NCBI GenBank assembly: GCA_001970955.1 | Contig: MPUH01000831.1 | Span: 1-32,640, forward strand | Origin: Stentor coeruleus | Taxonomy: Eukaryota; Ciliophora; Heterotrichea; Heterotrichida; Stentoridae | DNA: 32,640 nucleotides | Direction of reading: 5' to 3' | Shown here: positions 1 through 8,346 of the stretch, piece by piece | Position numbering within the stretch: the first letter of the stretch is position 1 | Layout of the letters: each line of letters starts with the position of its first letter | The notes under the pieces: generated by a model | The model's database searches: none | Told to the model about the DNA's origin: nothing | The model's input: only the letters and a program-made list of their open reading frames with translations | Made by a program: the position numbers and the translations under genes

Positions 1-288
1 TATTCTTATTAAGATGTGTAGGGTGGAATATAGAGCATGCACCAATAAAGGTAAAAATACTCATAAGCAAAGAAGCAAGTTTTAGAAACAGTGGGAAACT
101 GCTAAAGAAGCAGAAAAGTAAACAAAAAACATAAGAAATAGATTATGGAAGGAAAATAACTAAAAAGACTTAAAGAAAAGAATTCTCAACTATAAACAAC
201 ATATTTCCTTATTTTATATAATATATTTGCTATATAAATCTATACCTTTAAATTACTTACTTATTGGAGCTTTTATTCAAATAATAAT
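1..288. other. left edge and 5' flank, no confirmed gene
   Basis: I see no complete gene here. The first ~180 bases are G-rich and less AT-rich than typical spacers in the window. One + frame (from base 2) is open until a TAG at 83-85 and could be the tail of a gene running off the left edge, but nothing in it is recognisable. From about 181 to the ATG at 289 the sequence becomes G-poor and C/T/A-rich, as seen before most starts in this window. Confidence 0.4.
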
Positions 289-1635
289 ATGAACGACAAT
301 CATCTTAAGTTCGAAACAATTTCTTCAATCAATAAAGCTATAGCTAAGCTTGCACAAGCTAAAACTGAGCTGAGAAAAAAATATGCAGAAAAATCAAAGT
401 GCCTTAGCGAAGGGTTTGATAAATTTGTTGAGATGACTATTTGTTATGAATCTCATTTTAAGGGCCAACTAGATATTTTGCTAACTCAGCCTAATCTTAA
501 TATTGAAGATACAAAAGAAAGCCAAGAAGTGTTTGAGAATGAATACCATGAAATCGAGCGCATATTAAATCAACTAGAAAAAGAATCTTTATTATTCCAC
601 GACAACTTCAAAGCCAATAGCAACAACAACATTTCAGACTTCCAAAGTATGATTGAAAATAAAATCGTCACTAAAACCAATGAAATTGAATTGCTTAAAA
701 ATGAAATCAATCAATTATCAAACGAGCATACAAAAATCACTAATTCATATGAGCATATCAGAAATCTAGCTCAAGACTACATGGGATCACAAAATATTAA
801 CAACAAAGATTTAGAAAAAAGTATCATAATTTTTACTCCAAAGTATCAAACAAACATTATAAATCAATATGAAATAAAAAAATCAAAAAACATTGCATTA
901 ACAAATAATGGAACATCTTGTTCAAAAAAAAACTTTTACAACCTAAGCGAAATAAATTTCCAAATGATTTTCCCAGCAAATTCAATGACATCATTTTGTA
1001 ATAACAATATATATTTTCTTATTATAATCGAAAATTTTTTATATCGTATATTCCCTGAATCAAATAATATAGAAATAATTGATATATTCAAAGACTTATC
1101 AAATGTTGTCCATTTTAATGCGGATTTAAATAAAAATACTTTGTATTTCTTTGGGAGAAAAGGGAATGCTAAATTGCTAAATGAATGTTTTTCATATAAT
1201 CTTGAAGCATTGGATTATAATATTTTAACACCTGTTCCTGAAATATTAGATCGTTGTTGCTCTGTTATAACTAGTAATTATGTATGTATAACAGGAAAAT
1301 ATTCTGAAAGGATATATTTTTATGATATTTATAAAAATACTTATATCCATGCAGCAAAATATGATTTTAAAATAGAAAAACCAGTTTTTACCCAAGGGAA
1401 TAAAATTTATCTTTTGTATGGGAATTCAATAATGAAATTAAAAGAAAATATACCTAATAAGAATTATCTTTTTAAATCTAAAAGAAATAGTGATTTCATA
1501 ATTGGTCCTAAAGATGAGCTTCAAAGCTATACTGTGCTTCATGGGAGGTATTTTTATTTTATACTTTCAGGCAAAGTTATGAGATTTAATTATTTGCATT
1601 ATAGAGTTAAAGAAATTCAAAGATTATTAGATTAA
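289..1635 (+). CDS. coiled-coil protein with C-terminal kelch/propeller-like repeats
   Basis: A 448-residue protein of unknown function. Residues ~1-165 are charged and heptad-rich, consistent with a coiled coil. Residues ~195-448 are a beta-rich half with repeated patterns of hydrophobic strand, Tyr/Phe turn and short loop (for example ITGKYSERIYFYDIYKNTY, IYLLYGNSIMKL, YFYFILSGKVMRFN). This is the look of a degenerate kelch-type propeller. The arrangement resembles TRIM-like coiled-coil plus propeller proteins, but no RING or B-box cysteines precede it. No signal peptide or membrane segment is visible. The start is the first ATG after a G-poor leader. It is the only + gene before a run of minus-strand genes. 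The propeller call is pattern recognition only. Confidence 0.7.
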   Translation: MNDNHLKFETISSINKAIAKLAQAKTELRKKYAEKSKCLSEGFDKFVEMTICYESHFKGQLDILLTQPNLNIEDTKESQEVFENEYHEIERILNQLEKESLLFHDNFKANSNNNISDFQSMIENKIVTKTNEIELLKNEINQLSNEHTKITNSYEHIRNLAQDYMGSQNINNKDLEKSIIIFTPKYQTNIINQYEIKKSKNIALTNNGTSCSKKNFYNLSEINFQMIFPANSMTSFCNNNIYFLIIIENFLYRIFPESNNIEIIDIFKDLSNVVHFNADLNKNTLYFFGRKGNAKLLNECFSYNLEALDYNILTPVPEILDRCCSVITSNYVCITGKYSERIYFYDIYKNTYIHAAKYDFKIEKPVFTQGNKIYLLYGNSIMKLKENIPNKNYLFKSKRNSDFIIGPKDELQSYTVLHGRYFYFILSGKVMRFNYLHYRVKEIQRLLD

Positions 1636-1836
1636 AATAGATAGAGAAATAAATATTTTATAATCAGATACAGTATAAATTTTATATGATACAAATTTAT
1701 ATAAAACTTTATGTTTAATAATAATATTATATACAAGTTCGATATTTTTTCTTTAAAAGTTAAACTTGGGGATAGATATAAAAATTGTGATATTAAATAA
1801 AAAATTATTCATAAAAGATAATATCTAACTAAATTA
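1636..1836. other. spacer between convergent genes
   Basis: AT-rich spacer between the + coiled-coil gene and the - SAP18 gene. It has no open frame of note. The left part is G-rich and C-poor, and it turns C-rich near 1850. Confidence 0.5.
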
Positions 1837-2223
1837 TTAAGTAAGACTATATGTTAGGTTTAAAACAATAAAATCCCCAATAACAAATTTCAATTGATGC
1901 AAAGTTACGCTATCTAGATCCGATTTCCGGGAAAAATGAATTGTGCCAACAGTTTTTACTTCATATCCTCCTTCAAGGTTTTGTCTAATAAACGAAAAGT
2001 TGAAGTCAGCATCTTTTCTTCTAGCTCCAGAAATGTGTTCTTTTAGCATATCAGCAATTTCTCTAAAATTTGTATCTCTCCACCCATAAAGCCGTATTTC
2101 ATCAGGTCCCTGATGTTCATTTCTATTTCTCATACAGTCAGGAGTTAGATACTCATTTTCTCTCCATAGCAATCTTATAAGAAAAGGGCAAGTCTTATCC
2201 CTATCAATAGGTTTTCTTTCCAT
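1837..2223 (-). CDS. SAP18: SAP18 (Sin3-associated polypeptide p18)
   Basis: A 128-residue protein that matches SAP18 over essentially its whole length. The diagnostic N-terminal motif PIDRDKTCPFLIRLL corresponds to PIDREKTCPLLLRVF in animals. It is followed by the segment DEIRLYGWRDTNFREIADML, the GARRKDADFNFSF stretch, GGYEVKTVGT and the C-terminal LHQLKFVIGDFIVLNLTY. SAP18 has a ubiquitin-like fold. It works in the nucleus in Sin3/HDAC repression and in the ASAP/PSAP splicing-linked complexes with an RNPS1/acinus-type partner. The family core is about 130-150 residues, so this copy is complete but lacks the Pro-rich animal tail. It lies 26 bp downstream of the next minus-strand gene. No intron. 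Family assignment is strong; which complex it serves here is unknown. Confidence 0.92.
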   Translation of the reverse strand: MERKPIDRDKTCPFLIRLLWRENEYLTPDCMRNRNEHQGPDEIRLYGWRDTNFREIADMLKEHISGARRKDADFNFSFIRQNLEGGYEVKTVGTIHFSRKSDLDSVTLHQLKFVIGDFIVLNLTYSLT

Positions 2224-2249
2224 ATTCTATTATATTATAATCACAATTA

Positions 2250-3005
2250 TTATTTCAATTTTCCTAAACTTTTACCTCTAGATATAGCTGTCAATGGACG
2301 TTTAAACAAAGGAATAGCTGGTAAAGGTGGAGTAGGAGGTGGTGGAGTTGGTGTATTTTTCATATCTAAATCTTGATTAAGTTTCTGATTATGTATACTA
2401 AGTTTCTCATGCTCCCTATTTTCAATCCCTAGCCTAAACTGCATAGTTTTTATATATTCTTTTTTTTTCTTCACTTCTTCATTTAGTTTATGCATACAAA
2501 TTAAAGCTTTTTCAACATCATCTTCAGCTTTTTCCACTTGTTCCAACAAATCCGAAGATTTCCTAACCTGTAAATTATATTGGCTATTATTATTCACCTT
2601 TACACTTACAGTATTTGCTAATCTTTTTTCTGCTATTTCTTTATATACCTCAATTCTTCTATTTGTATCAAGTTCCAAACCAATTTCATCTAAATATTTT
2701 TTCCTTATCTCATAATGATCTTTTAATTCTTTAATCCTAACTTGTTTGTCAAGATTATCTTTTTCAAGCTCAAGAATTTCATGGGCATTAAAAGCGATAC
2801 TCCCTGCAAGTTGTTTTTTCTCGTATTTCAAATCTTTGATTCTAGTCGTTGTATCTAAGATTGACTTATTTAGTTTTTCAAGCTCTAATTTAGCTGTTTC
2901 ATTTGGGAGTTCTAAAAATCTTCTCATGCTTTCTTTGTCTGGGTTTATTGGGTCAAAATATTTTATTGCAGCATCGATCATAGGTAAAAAGTCATTTTTT
3001 TTCAT
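2250..3005 (-). CDS. coiled-coil protein with proline-rich basic tail
   Basis: A 251-residue protein that I do not recognise. Residues ~30-215 are almost entirely charged heptad sequence (LELEKLNKSI, HEILELEKDNLDKQVRIKEL, VEKAEDDVEKALICMHKL), predicting a long coiled coil. A proline run around residues 218-230 (TPTPPPPTPPLPAIP) follows, then a basic tail ending SRGKSLGKLK. Proline runs of this kind often bind SH3, WW or profilin-type partners, but no partner is evident. No membrane segment. The start ATG is followed by MKKNDFLPMI. It lies between SAP18 (downstream) and the PKG-type kinase (upstream), all on the minus strand. A cytoskeletal or ciliary role is possible but not shown. Confidence 0.75.
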   Translation of the reverse strand: MKKNDFLPMIDAAIKYFDPINPDKESMRRFLELPNETAKLELEKLNKSILDTTTRIKDLKYEKKQLAGSIAFNAHEILELEKDNLDKQVRIKELKDHYEIRKKYLDEIGLELDTNRRIEVYKEIAEKRLANTVSVKVNNNSQYNLQVRKSSDLLEQVEKAEDDVEKALICMHKLNEEVKKKKEYIKTMQFRLGIENREHEKLSIHNQKLNQDLDMKNTPTPPPPTPPLPAIPLFKRPLTAISRGKSLGKLK

Positions 3006-3259
3006 ATTATAAAAAATTGTGATAAGATGGATGATGTTTTTTATAAGGTTTGATAAAAGTTAGGTTTTTTTTTGCTTTGATTTATGATGGTTGGGGAACT
3101 ATAAATGTATTGGATTTTACTTAGGCTTTGATGATATTGGATACTTGTTATAATAATAATTTTTTATGCTGGCAGTTTTTAATGCTTAATATAGAAGTTG
3201 CATAAACTCCAATCCACAAACAAAACATCCCATTTATCCTCATTATTTTTAACTAATTA

Positions 3260-5926
3260 TCAAAATTCTTTATCCCACTCCGAGTTGCCTTTATTCCTAG
3301 AATTCACATTAAGCCCTTGTTCTTCATGGCTCCTAATAAACACTTCCGAATCTTTCATCATCGACACCGCACGATCAATATCTTTCTTAAAACTTTGTAC
3401 TTTAGGTATATACGGAGGTTTTATCTGTTTATTAATAAGCATTTCCCAATCTAATCCTTTAAACCACGAGTTTTTAATAAGAGTTTCACAATTTCCTCTC
3501 ATTGAAGGATTTTTATTCAAAAGTTTTTCAATCAGCCCAGCACAAGACATTTTCTTTGTAGTCCCATGAAAAGTAAGTTCTGATTTCAAAATCAAATTAT
3601 AAACTCTATAAGGATCATCTTCACCTTCACCAAAAGGTACAATATTAGAAACAAACTCATAAATAATAATCCCTAAACTCCATAAATCAGCTTCTAGACT
3701 ATATCCTGTACCTTTTATTATCTCAGGAGCCATATAATGTGCTGTTCCTACAACTGTGTATGTTCTATCGGTAATTATATTTGCCGTGCCGAAATCAACA
3801 AGTTTTGCATATCCCAATTCATCGATCATTATGTTTTCAGGTTTTAAGTCTCGATAGATTATATTACGTTCGTGTAGATGCTCAAGGATTAGAGCAAGAC
3901 ATCCTGTATAAAACATTGATTTCTCATCATCCATCACATCAATTTCTCTAATCACATCAAACAAATCCATCCCTTGGACCAACTCCATAAGAAAATAAAC
4001 CCTTGTATCATCTTTAAACGTTTTCACTAACTTAACAATAAAAGGATGGTCAATTTGCATTAAAATCCTCCTTTCCAACACAAGACTTTTCGAAATATCA
4101 AACTGGACAATTTTCGTCCTGTGCACTGTTTTTAATGCATACGACATTTTTGTCCTATAATTATGTGCTAAAAATACATTCCCAAACATCCCTGAACCTA
4201 ACTGTTTAACTAAATTCAAGTCTTCAAGTCCAACTTTATCATTTTGTAACTCGATTCTTTTAAGTATATTTTTCCTTAAACCCTTATCAACTAAAGCTAA
4301 AAAATGTTCTTTTGATAACACCCAGCATGTAGCTCCTTTTGATATAACAGTTGCAGTCCTTGCTTCGTTAAACAAAATTGCTCTTTCACCAAAAAAATCA
4401 TGTCTATTGATGATTCTTAATGAAACTTTGTCTTTAAAAACTTCAACACGGCCTTTTTTTATTATGTAAAATGCATCACCGATTGCCCCTTGAGTAAATA
4501 TCACTTGACCATCTGTGTATTCTTTGATTTGTAATTGGCTTATAAGACTTTCTAGGTTGGATGTTGGAAGGGATCTGAGGATTTGAACGTGTTTTAAGAT
4601 TGCCATGATTTCGTTTTTGGATATTGTTGCACGTAGAGTATTTCCTAAAAGCTTTTCGAGCATGGATTTGGAAATTATGGCTAAATCGCATTCGGTTTTA
4701 CTTATCCAGTTTTCTTCAAATACAGAAGTTGTGTTGTTGTAAATGTCTTCGTCGCCAATACAGGAAAATACGTCTAGGGTTGTTTTTGGGCTGGATAAGG
4801 AACCGTTGAGGATGAAAAGGATTTTTTGCCCGCGGGGACTGTTTTCCTTTATGACTACTCGACCTTTTATTGCTGTTTTAATTTTCATAGCATTGACACA
4901 AGCCTCAATCTGTTTCTTTGTAAGCTTTTTCAGTATTTCTGACTTCTCCATTGACATACGCTGGCTATTTTTATATATAACATTCTGCAAATTGCTTCCT
5001 AGCACACTAATCAAATCATCGCATTTTAAACTTAGCAATGAAACTTTATCAACAGCTTCAACTGTAGCAGTTCTTTTAGTTTTATATAACAAAGCCTGCT
5101 CACCAAAGAAATCTCCTTCGATAAGTTTTCTAATTTCCACACCGCCGATACTACATGAAACAGTTCCTTTTTTAATAATATAAAGTAAATCTCCAGTATC
5201 TCCTTCTTTGACAATTTTTTCCCCATTAGTGAATTCATGGACCACAAGTAAAGGTAGCAAAGAATCTTTTTGTTGTCTTGTAAGAACTGTGAAAACTGGA
5301 ATTTTATCTAAAAACTGTTTGTTTTCAGTCATCTTAGCATCGTTAATACTCTTAACTGCCGACCTAAATTCATCTCTACTAAGAACCCAAAACAACGATT
5401 TCCCAGTTGTCCTTATTGTAGCTGTACGTGGGGAGTCATGTAATAAAGCTAATTCCCCAAATGAATCCCCTTTGCTAAGGACGGTTTTAATTTCTGAATT
5501 CACCACAACTTCAACTGATCCAGCATGTATAAGATAGAAATTCTGCCCTGGGGACCCTTCAGAAAACACAACTTTGTTAGGTAGAAAAATGTATAATTTG
5601 AATTCTAAGATCAATTGCAACATACTTTCATTTGACAATGAGTTGAATATGAAATGTGATTGTAATACTTTAAGTATCTCATTACGTTCGCTTGGTGTGA
5701 GTTTTTTTTCTTGTATAACTGCATCTTGGCCTTCAGTTTTCCCATCTGGGATTTTTATTTTAGGGTTAGAAATCGGGTCCTTTTTAACTTCTGTTCGTTT
5801 TGCTGGAGATTCTTCGTTTTGAGGATGCTTTTCTATTGTTAGTTCAGCTACTGGGGCTTTTTTTGTAGGGAGGGTATCAGAAAGAGATGCAGAATCTTTG
5901 GCTTTTTTGTTTGAACAGCAGCCCAT
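3260..5926 (-). CDS. cGMP-dependent protein kinase (PKG type), four cNMP-binding domains
   Basis: An 888-residue AGC-family Ser/Thr kinase. It starts MGCC, a likely N-myristoylation (Gly2) plus palmitoylation (Cys3, Cys4) site for membrane anchoring. Four cyclic-nucleotide domains follow. A has FGELALLHDSPRTATI at 156-171, B has FGEQALLYKTKRTATV at 274-289, C (~330-435) lacks the FGE...R-T-A cassette and looks unable to bind, and D has FGERAILFNEARTATV at 512-527. The kinase spans ~570-822: glycine loop GSGMFG 577-582, Lys599, YRDLKPEN 691-698, DFG 711-713 and APE 733-735. The activation loop TYTVVGTAHYMAPE resembles apicomplexan PKG. The gatekeeper is Met647. The AGC tail includes KPPYIPKV at 836-843. 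Four-domain architecture is typical of alveolate PKGs. All catalytic residues are present, so it should be an active kinase released by cGMP. Stop is TGA followed directly by TAA. Confidence 0.93.
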   Translation of the reverse strand: MGCCSNKKAKDSASLSDTLPTKKAPVAELTIEKHPQNEESPAKRTEVKKDPISNPKIKIPDGKTEGQDAVIQEKKLTPSERNEILKVLQSHFIFNSLSNESMLQLILEFKLYIFLPNKVVFSEGSPGQNFYLIHAGSVEVVVNSEIKTVLSKGDSFGELALLHDSPRTATIRTTGKSLFWVLSRDEFRSAVKSINDAKMTENKQFLDKIPVFTVLTRQQKDSLLPLLVVHEFTNGEKIVKEGDTGDLLYIIKKGTVSCSIGGVEIRKLIEGDFFGEQALLYKTKRTATVEAVDKVSLLSLKCDDLISVLGSNLQNVIYKNSQRMSMEKSEILKKLTKKQIEACVNAMKIKTAIKGRVVIKENSPRGQKILFILNGSLSSPKTTLDVFSCIGDEDIYNNTTSVFEENWISKTECDLAIISKSMLEKLLGNTLRATISKNEIMAILKHVQILRSLPTSNLESLISQLQIKEYTDGQVIFTQGAIGDAFYIIKKGRVEVFKDKVSLRIINRHDFFGERAILFNEARTATVISKGATCWVLSKEHFLALVDKGLRKNILKRIELQNDKVGLEDLNLVKQLGSGMFGNVFLAHNYRTKMSYALKTVHRTKIVQFDISKSLVLERRILMQIDHPFIVKLVKTFKDDTRVYFLMELVQGMDLFDVIREIDVMDDEKSMFYTGCLALILEHLHERNIIYRDLKPENIMIDELGYAKLVDFGTANIITDRTYTVVGTAHYMAPEIIKGTGYSLEADLWSLGIIIYEFVSNIVPFGEGEDDPYRVYNLILKSELTFHGTTKKMSCAGLIEKLLNKNPSMRGNCETLIKNSWFKGLDWEMLINKQIKPPYIPKVQSFKKDIDRAVSMMKDSEVFIRSHEEQGLNVNSRNKGNSEWDKEF

Positions 5927-5995
5927 TATTTAGGATTTTATACATAGTTTAGAACATTGCCATCCTTTAGCATGAGTTTAAAAATTATGGGTTAT

Positions 5996-7414
5996 TTATA
6001 AAATCTCATTGACTAGGTATTTAAAGTCTTTTAACAAAGCGTCTGGGTCGCTGTCAAGTATCAAATCGATTTTTTCCCTTAAAGCTTTATTCGCATGGCT
6101 TTCTCCAATAAGCATATTAACTTCTTTTATAATCTGTGAACCGTCAATAACGCCCAAAGCTCCAAGAAGTCTATTAACAATAACTTTATTCTTCTCCTCT
6201 TTTTCCAAATCTCTTTTCAAGGCTAAATATTCCTCAACAACCCTCCTAACCCATTTCCAGCTCTGTTGTGGTGATGGTGAAGGATGGAAAGTACCATGTG
6301 GGCTTAAATCCTTAACCATTTTAGCAATCCTTATTTCCAAATCACTAGACTTTGATCTTTTTTTAATCTCCCTAACTTTAGGGACAATTTCATGAAAACT
6401 TGTCACTTTAAGAATACTCAAAAGCTCAGTCAATAATACATTCATAGTAGGTACTGAAGGTAACTCCCCCAAAGGCAAATTGTGTAACTCTCTATCTTTT
6501 ACAATACTTTGTCTATTTTGATCTCTTGTCTGACTAGTAGACCTACTCCTTGAAGGTCTAGTTTTAATTTTTTCTTTAAGTTCTGATATAATATAATCCT
6601 TATCTTTCAATTCTTTAAAAGTTGGCCTTGTATTCAAAGACATAGTTAAATTTTCATTCTCTTCTTGTAATTGTTTTATCTGTTCCTGAAGCTTAAATAT
6701 TATAAACTCATGCTTTGTATCTTTTTTAGAAGTCACTTCTAATTCTAAATGTTTTTTTTCTTGAGATAGAATTTCAACTTGGGATTTTAACGACTTACTT
6801 TCACTAAGTAAATGATTAAAATCATCAGCAACAGGTAAACTTTGGTATTTGAGTTTATAACTTTCGCATTGTTGAACTGAAGACTCAAGTTCTTGTTGGA
6901 TGTTTTTTATTAACTGTTCGTTTTCAGCTTCATTATATTTAAGTTCTTCAATTTTGTTTAAATAAGCTTTTTTTTCATTTTCTCGTTGAAGGTCTTGGTT
7001 TTTTATACGGTCGATAAGTTCGTCTATTTCTCTACTTAATTGGAATTTTTGATGTTTAAGCTCTTCGATTATGGATTCTTTATGAATAAGAATACTTTCG
7101 AGTTTTTGAATTTTTTCTTGTTGGGAAGAAAGGAGGTCAGATGATGGGTCATGGAAATTTTGCGCACTATTATAAAGACTACGTTCTTGAGGTATAGAGC
7201 TACGAGAACGTAAGTCTATACTTTCTCTAAGTTTTTTAGCTTCTTCAGTACCTCGGGAGTTTGTGTAGTTGTCGAAAGAGCGGTTATCGATGAAATGAGA
7301 GTAACTTGCAGGTTGAAATGTACCATAAAAATTTTCTTCAAGAGATGAACTCTGGATGTTAGGTCTTATGCTGCTAAGTTTTTCCTGTAGCTCAAACCTG
7401 TTAGGGATTTCCAT
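5996..7414 (-). CDS. coiled-coil protein, CEP70-like C-terminal region (tentative)
   Basis: A 472-residue protein. Residues ~1-75 are low-complexity and Ser/Arg/Asn-rich. Residues ~95-280 are continuous coiled coil (QQEKIQKLESILIHKESIIEELKHQ and following heptads). A short basic Ser/Arg linker follows (TRPSRSRSTSQTRD). The last ~160 residues are a helical domain with LLTELLSILKVTSFHEIVPKV, which resembles the end of centrosomal CEP70 (a pattern of LL-x-IL-x8-IVP-x-V-x-x-LK). CEP70 proteins localise to centrioles/basal bodies, and a heterotrich has very many of these. The match is remote and from memory, so treat the name as a lead. It is separated by 69 bp from the PKG gene. No intron seen. 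Confidence 0.6.
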   Translation of the reverse strand: MEIPNRFELQEKLSSIRPNIQSSSLEENFYGTFQPASYSHFIDNRSFDNYTNSRGTEEAKKLRESIDLRSRSSIPQERSLYNSAQNFHDPSSDLLSSQQEKIQKLESILIHKESIIEELKHQKFQLSREIDELIDRIKNQDLQRENEKKAYLNKIEELKYNEAENEQLIKNIQQELESSVQQCESYKLKYQSLPVADDFNHLLSESKSLKSQVEILSQEKKHLELEVTSKKDTKHEFIIFKLQEQIKQLQEENENLTMSLNTRPTFKELKDKDYIISELKEKIKTRPSRSRSTSQTRDQNRQSIVKDRELHNLPLGELPSVPTMNVLLTELLSILKVTSFHEIVPKVREIKKRSKSSDLEIRIAKMVKDLSPHGTFHPSPSPQQSWKWVRRVVEEYLALKRDLEKEEKNKVIVNRLLGALGVIDGSQIIKEVNMLIGESHANKALREKIDLILDSDPDALLKDFKYLVNEIL

Positions 7415-7452
7415 TTCAAATTTTGAAAATATTAGAGAAAAAAGTCTAAAAA

Positions 7453-7761
7453 CTAATTATCTAATTGTATGCATATAGTGCTTCTTATAACGTGTTGTAA
7501 TAAAAATATAATCCCAAATGATAAAATTACAACATAAATCATAGGATTTTTAGATTGTTTTTGGAAATCTTCAATATGAGTGTATATGTATGTCCCTTCA
7601 GATGAGGCTGTAAAAGCAGAAGTTGGCAGATATTGTATGAAATAAGCCTCGTTTATTGATTGTGAATTGTCGGATGTATACAATATCTGCACATTATTCA
7701 AAGGATCTTCTGCTTCGGTTCCTGCTATGGTTTCCATTATATTTACATAAATAATAGCCAT
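7453..7761 (-). CDS. small protein with C-terminal transmembrane segment
   Basis: A 102-residue protein that I do not recognise. Residues 1-70 are polar, with several Tyr/Thr/Ser (TSDNSQSINEAYFIQYLP). Residues ~73-91 form one hydrophobic span (PMIYVVILSFGIIFLLQHVI), followed by a ~12-residue tail. This is a tail-anchored or single-pass layout. An alternative start is Met9 (METIAGTEAED), which would remove a slightly hydrophobic N-terminus. It lies 38 bp upstream of the CEP70-like gene on the same strand. Function unknown. Confidence 0.55.
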   Translation of the reverse strand: MAIIYVNIMETIAGTEAEDPLNNVQILYTSDNSQSINEAYFIQYLPTSAFTASSEGTYIYTHIEDFQKQSKNPMIYVVILSFGIIFLLQHVIRSTICIQLDN

Positions 7762-8346
7762 ATCTGAGCTTGTATGGACAGTTAGGGTAAGGATGGGGAT
7801 GTATATGTTTATAATAATTTATATGATAAAAGGAGGGAAGTTTAAAATATTGATATTTTAGGATTTTATTGTAGGATTAATGTGCGAAAATACTGAAAGT
7901 TTTGTTTTGATGCTAAAGAAAAATTTAATTGTTATGAAGGTTTTTTTTATATAAATTATAGGATTTTTAATAGGTGAAAGGGATTATGTTTGGGGTTTTA
8001 TTGTGATGGTTTATGATGGTTATTTTGTGTTAGAATTAATAGGAATAATTGTTAGTATTAGATAGGAGTACTTTTTGAAGGTGTAGTAATATTAATTTTA
8101 ATCAAATTTATGGTATAATTTAAGAATAAACTAATCCCACTACATACATATTTTTAATATTTCCCATAAGCATGCTTACATAAACTTTTTAATAAAGTCC
8201 AAAAAAAAAAATTTCCTAATTTCCTCACTAAAACTTCTTCTTTCCTTTTCTTATTCCTATTTACAAATCTTATTTCATAACTTTTCTTCATATCAAATTT
8301 TTATCCGCATATTTTCAGCTTCTATCATTTTAACTATCTTGTAAAT
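7762..8346. other. divergent intergenic region with sharp skew switch
   Basis: This spacer lies between divergent genes, so it should hold two promoters. Bases ~7762-8100 are G-rich and nearly C-free on the + strand (8041-8100: 13 G, 1 C). Bases ~8110-8346 are C-rich and nearly G-free (8161-8220: 3 G, 11 C). The change occurs within about 30 bp near 8110. I see no open frame and no RNA gene. Confidence 0.6.

Noticed and set aside
51..67. A possible short intron (GTAAAAATACTCATAAG) near the left edge
   Set aside because: It is 17 nt, unlike the 15/16-nt introns elsewhere, and removing it does not produce a recognisable protein.
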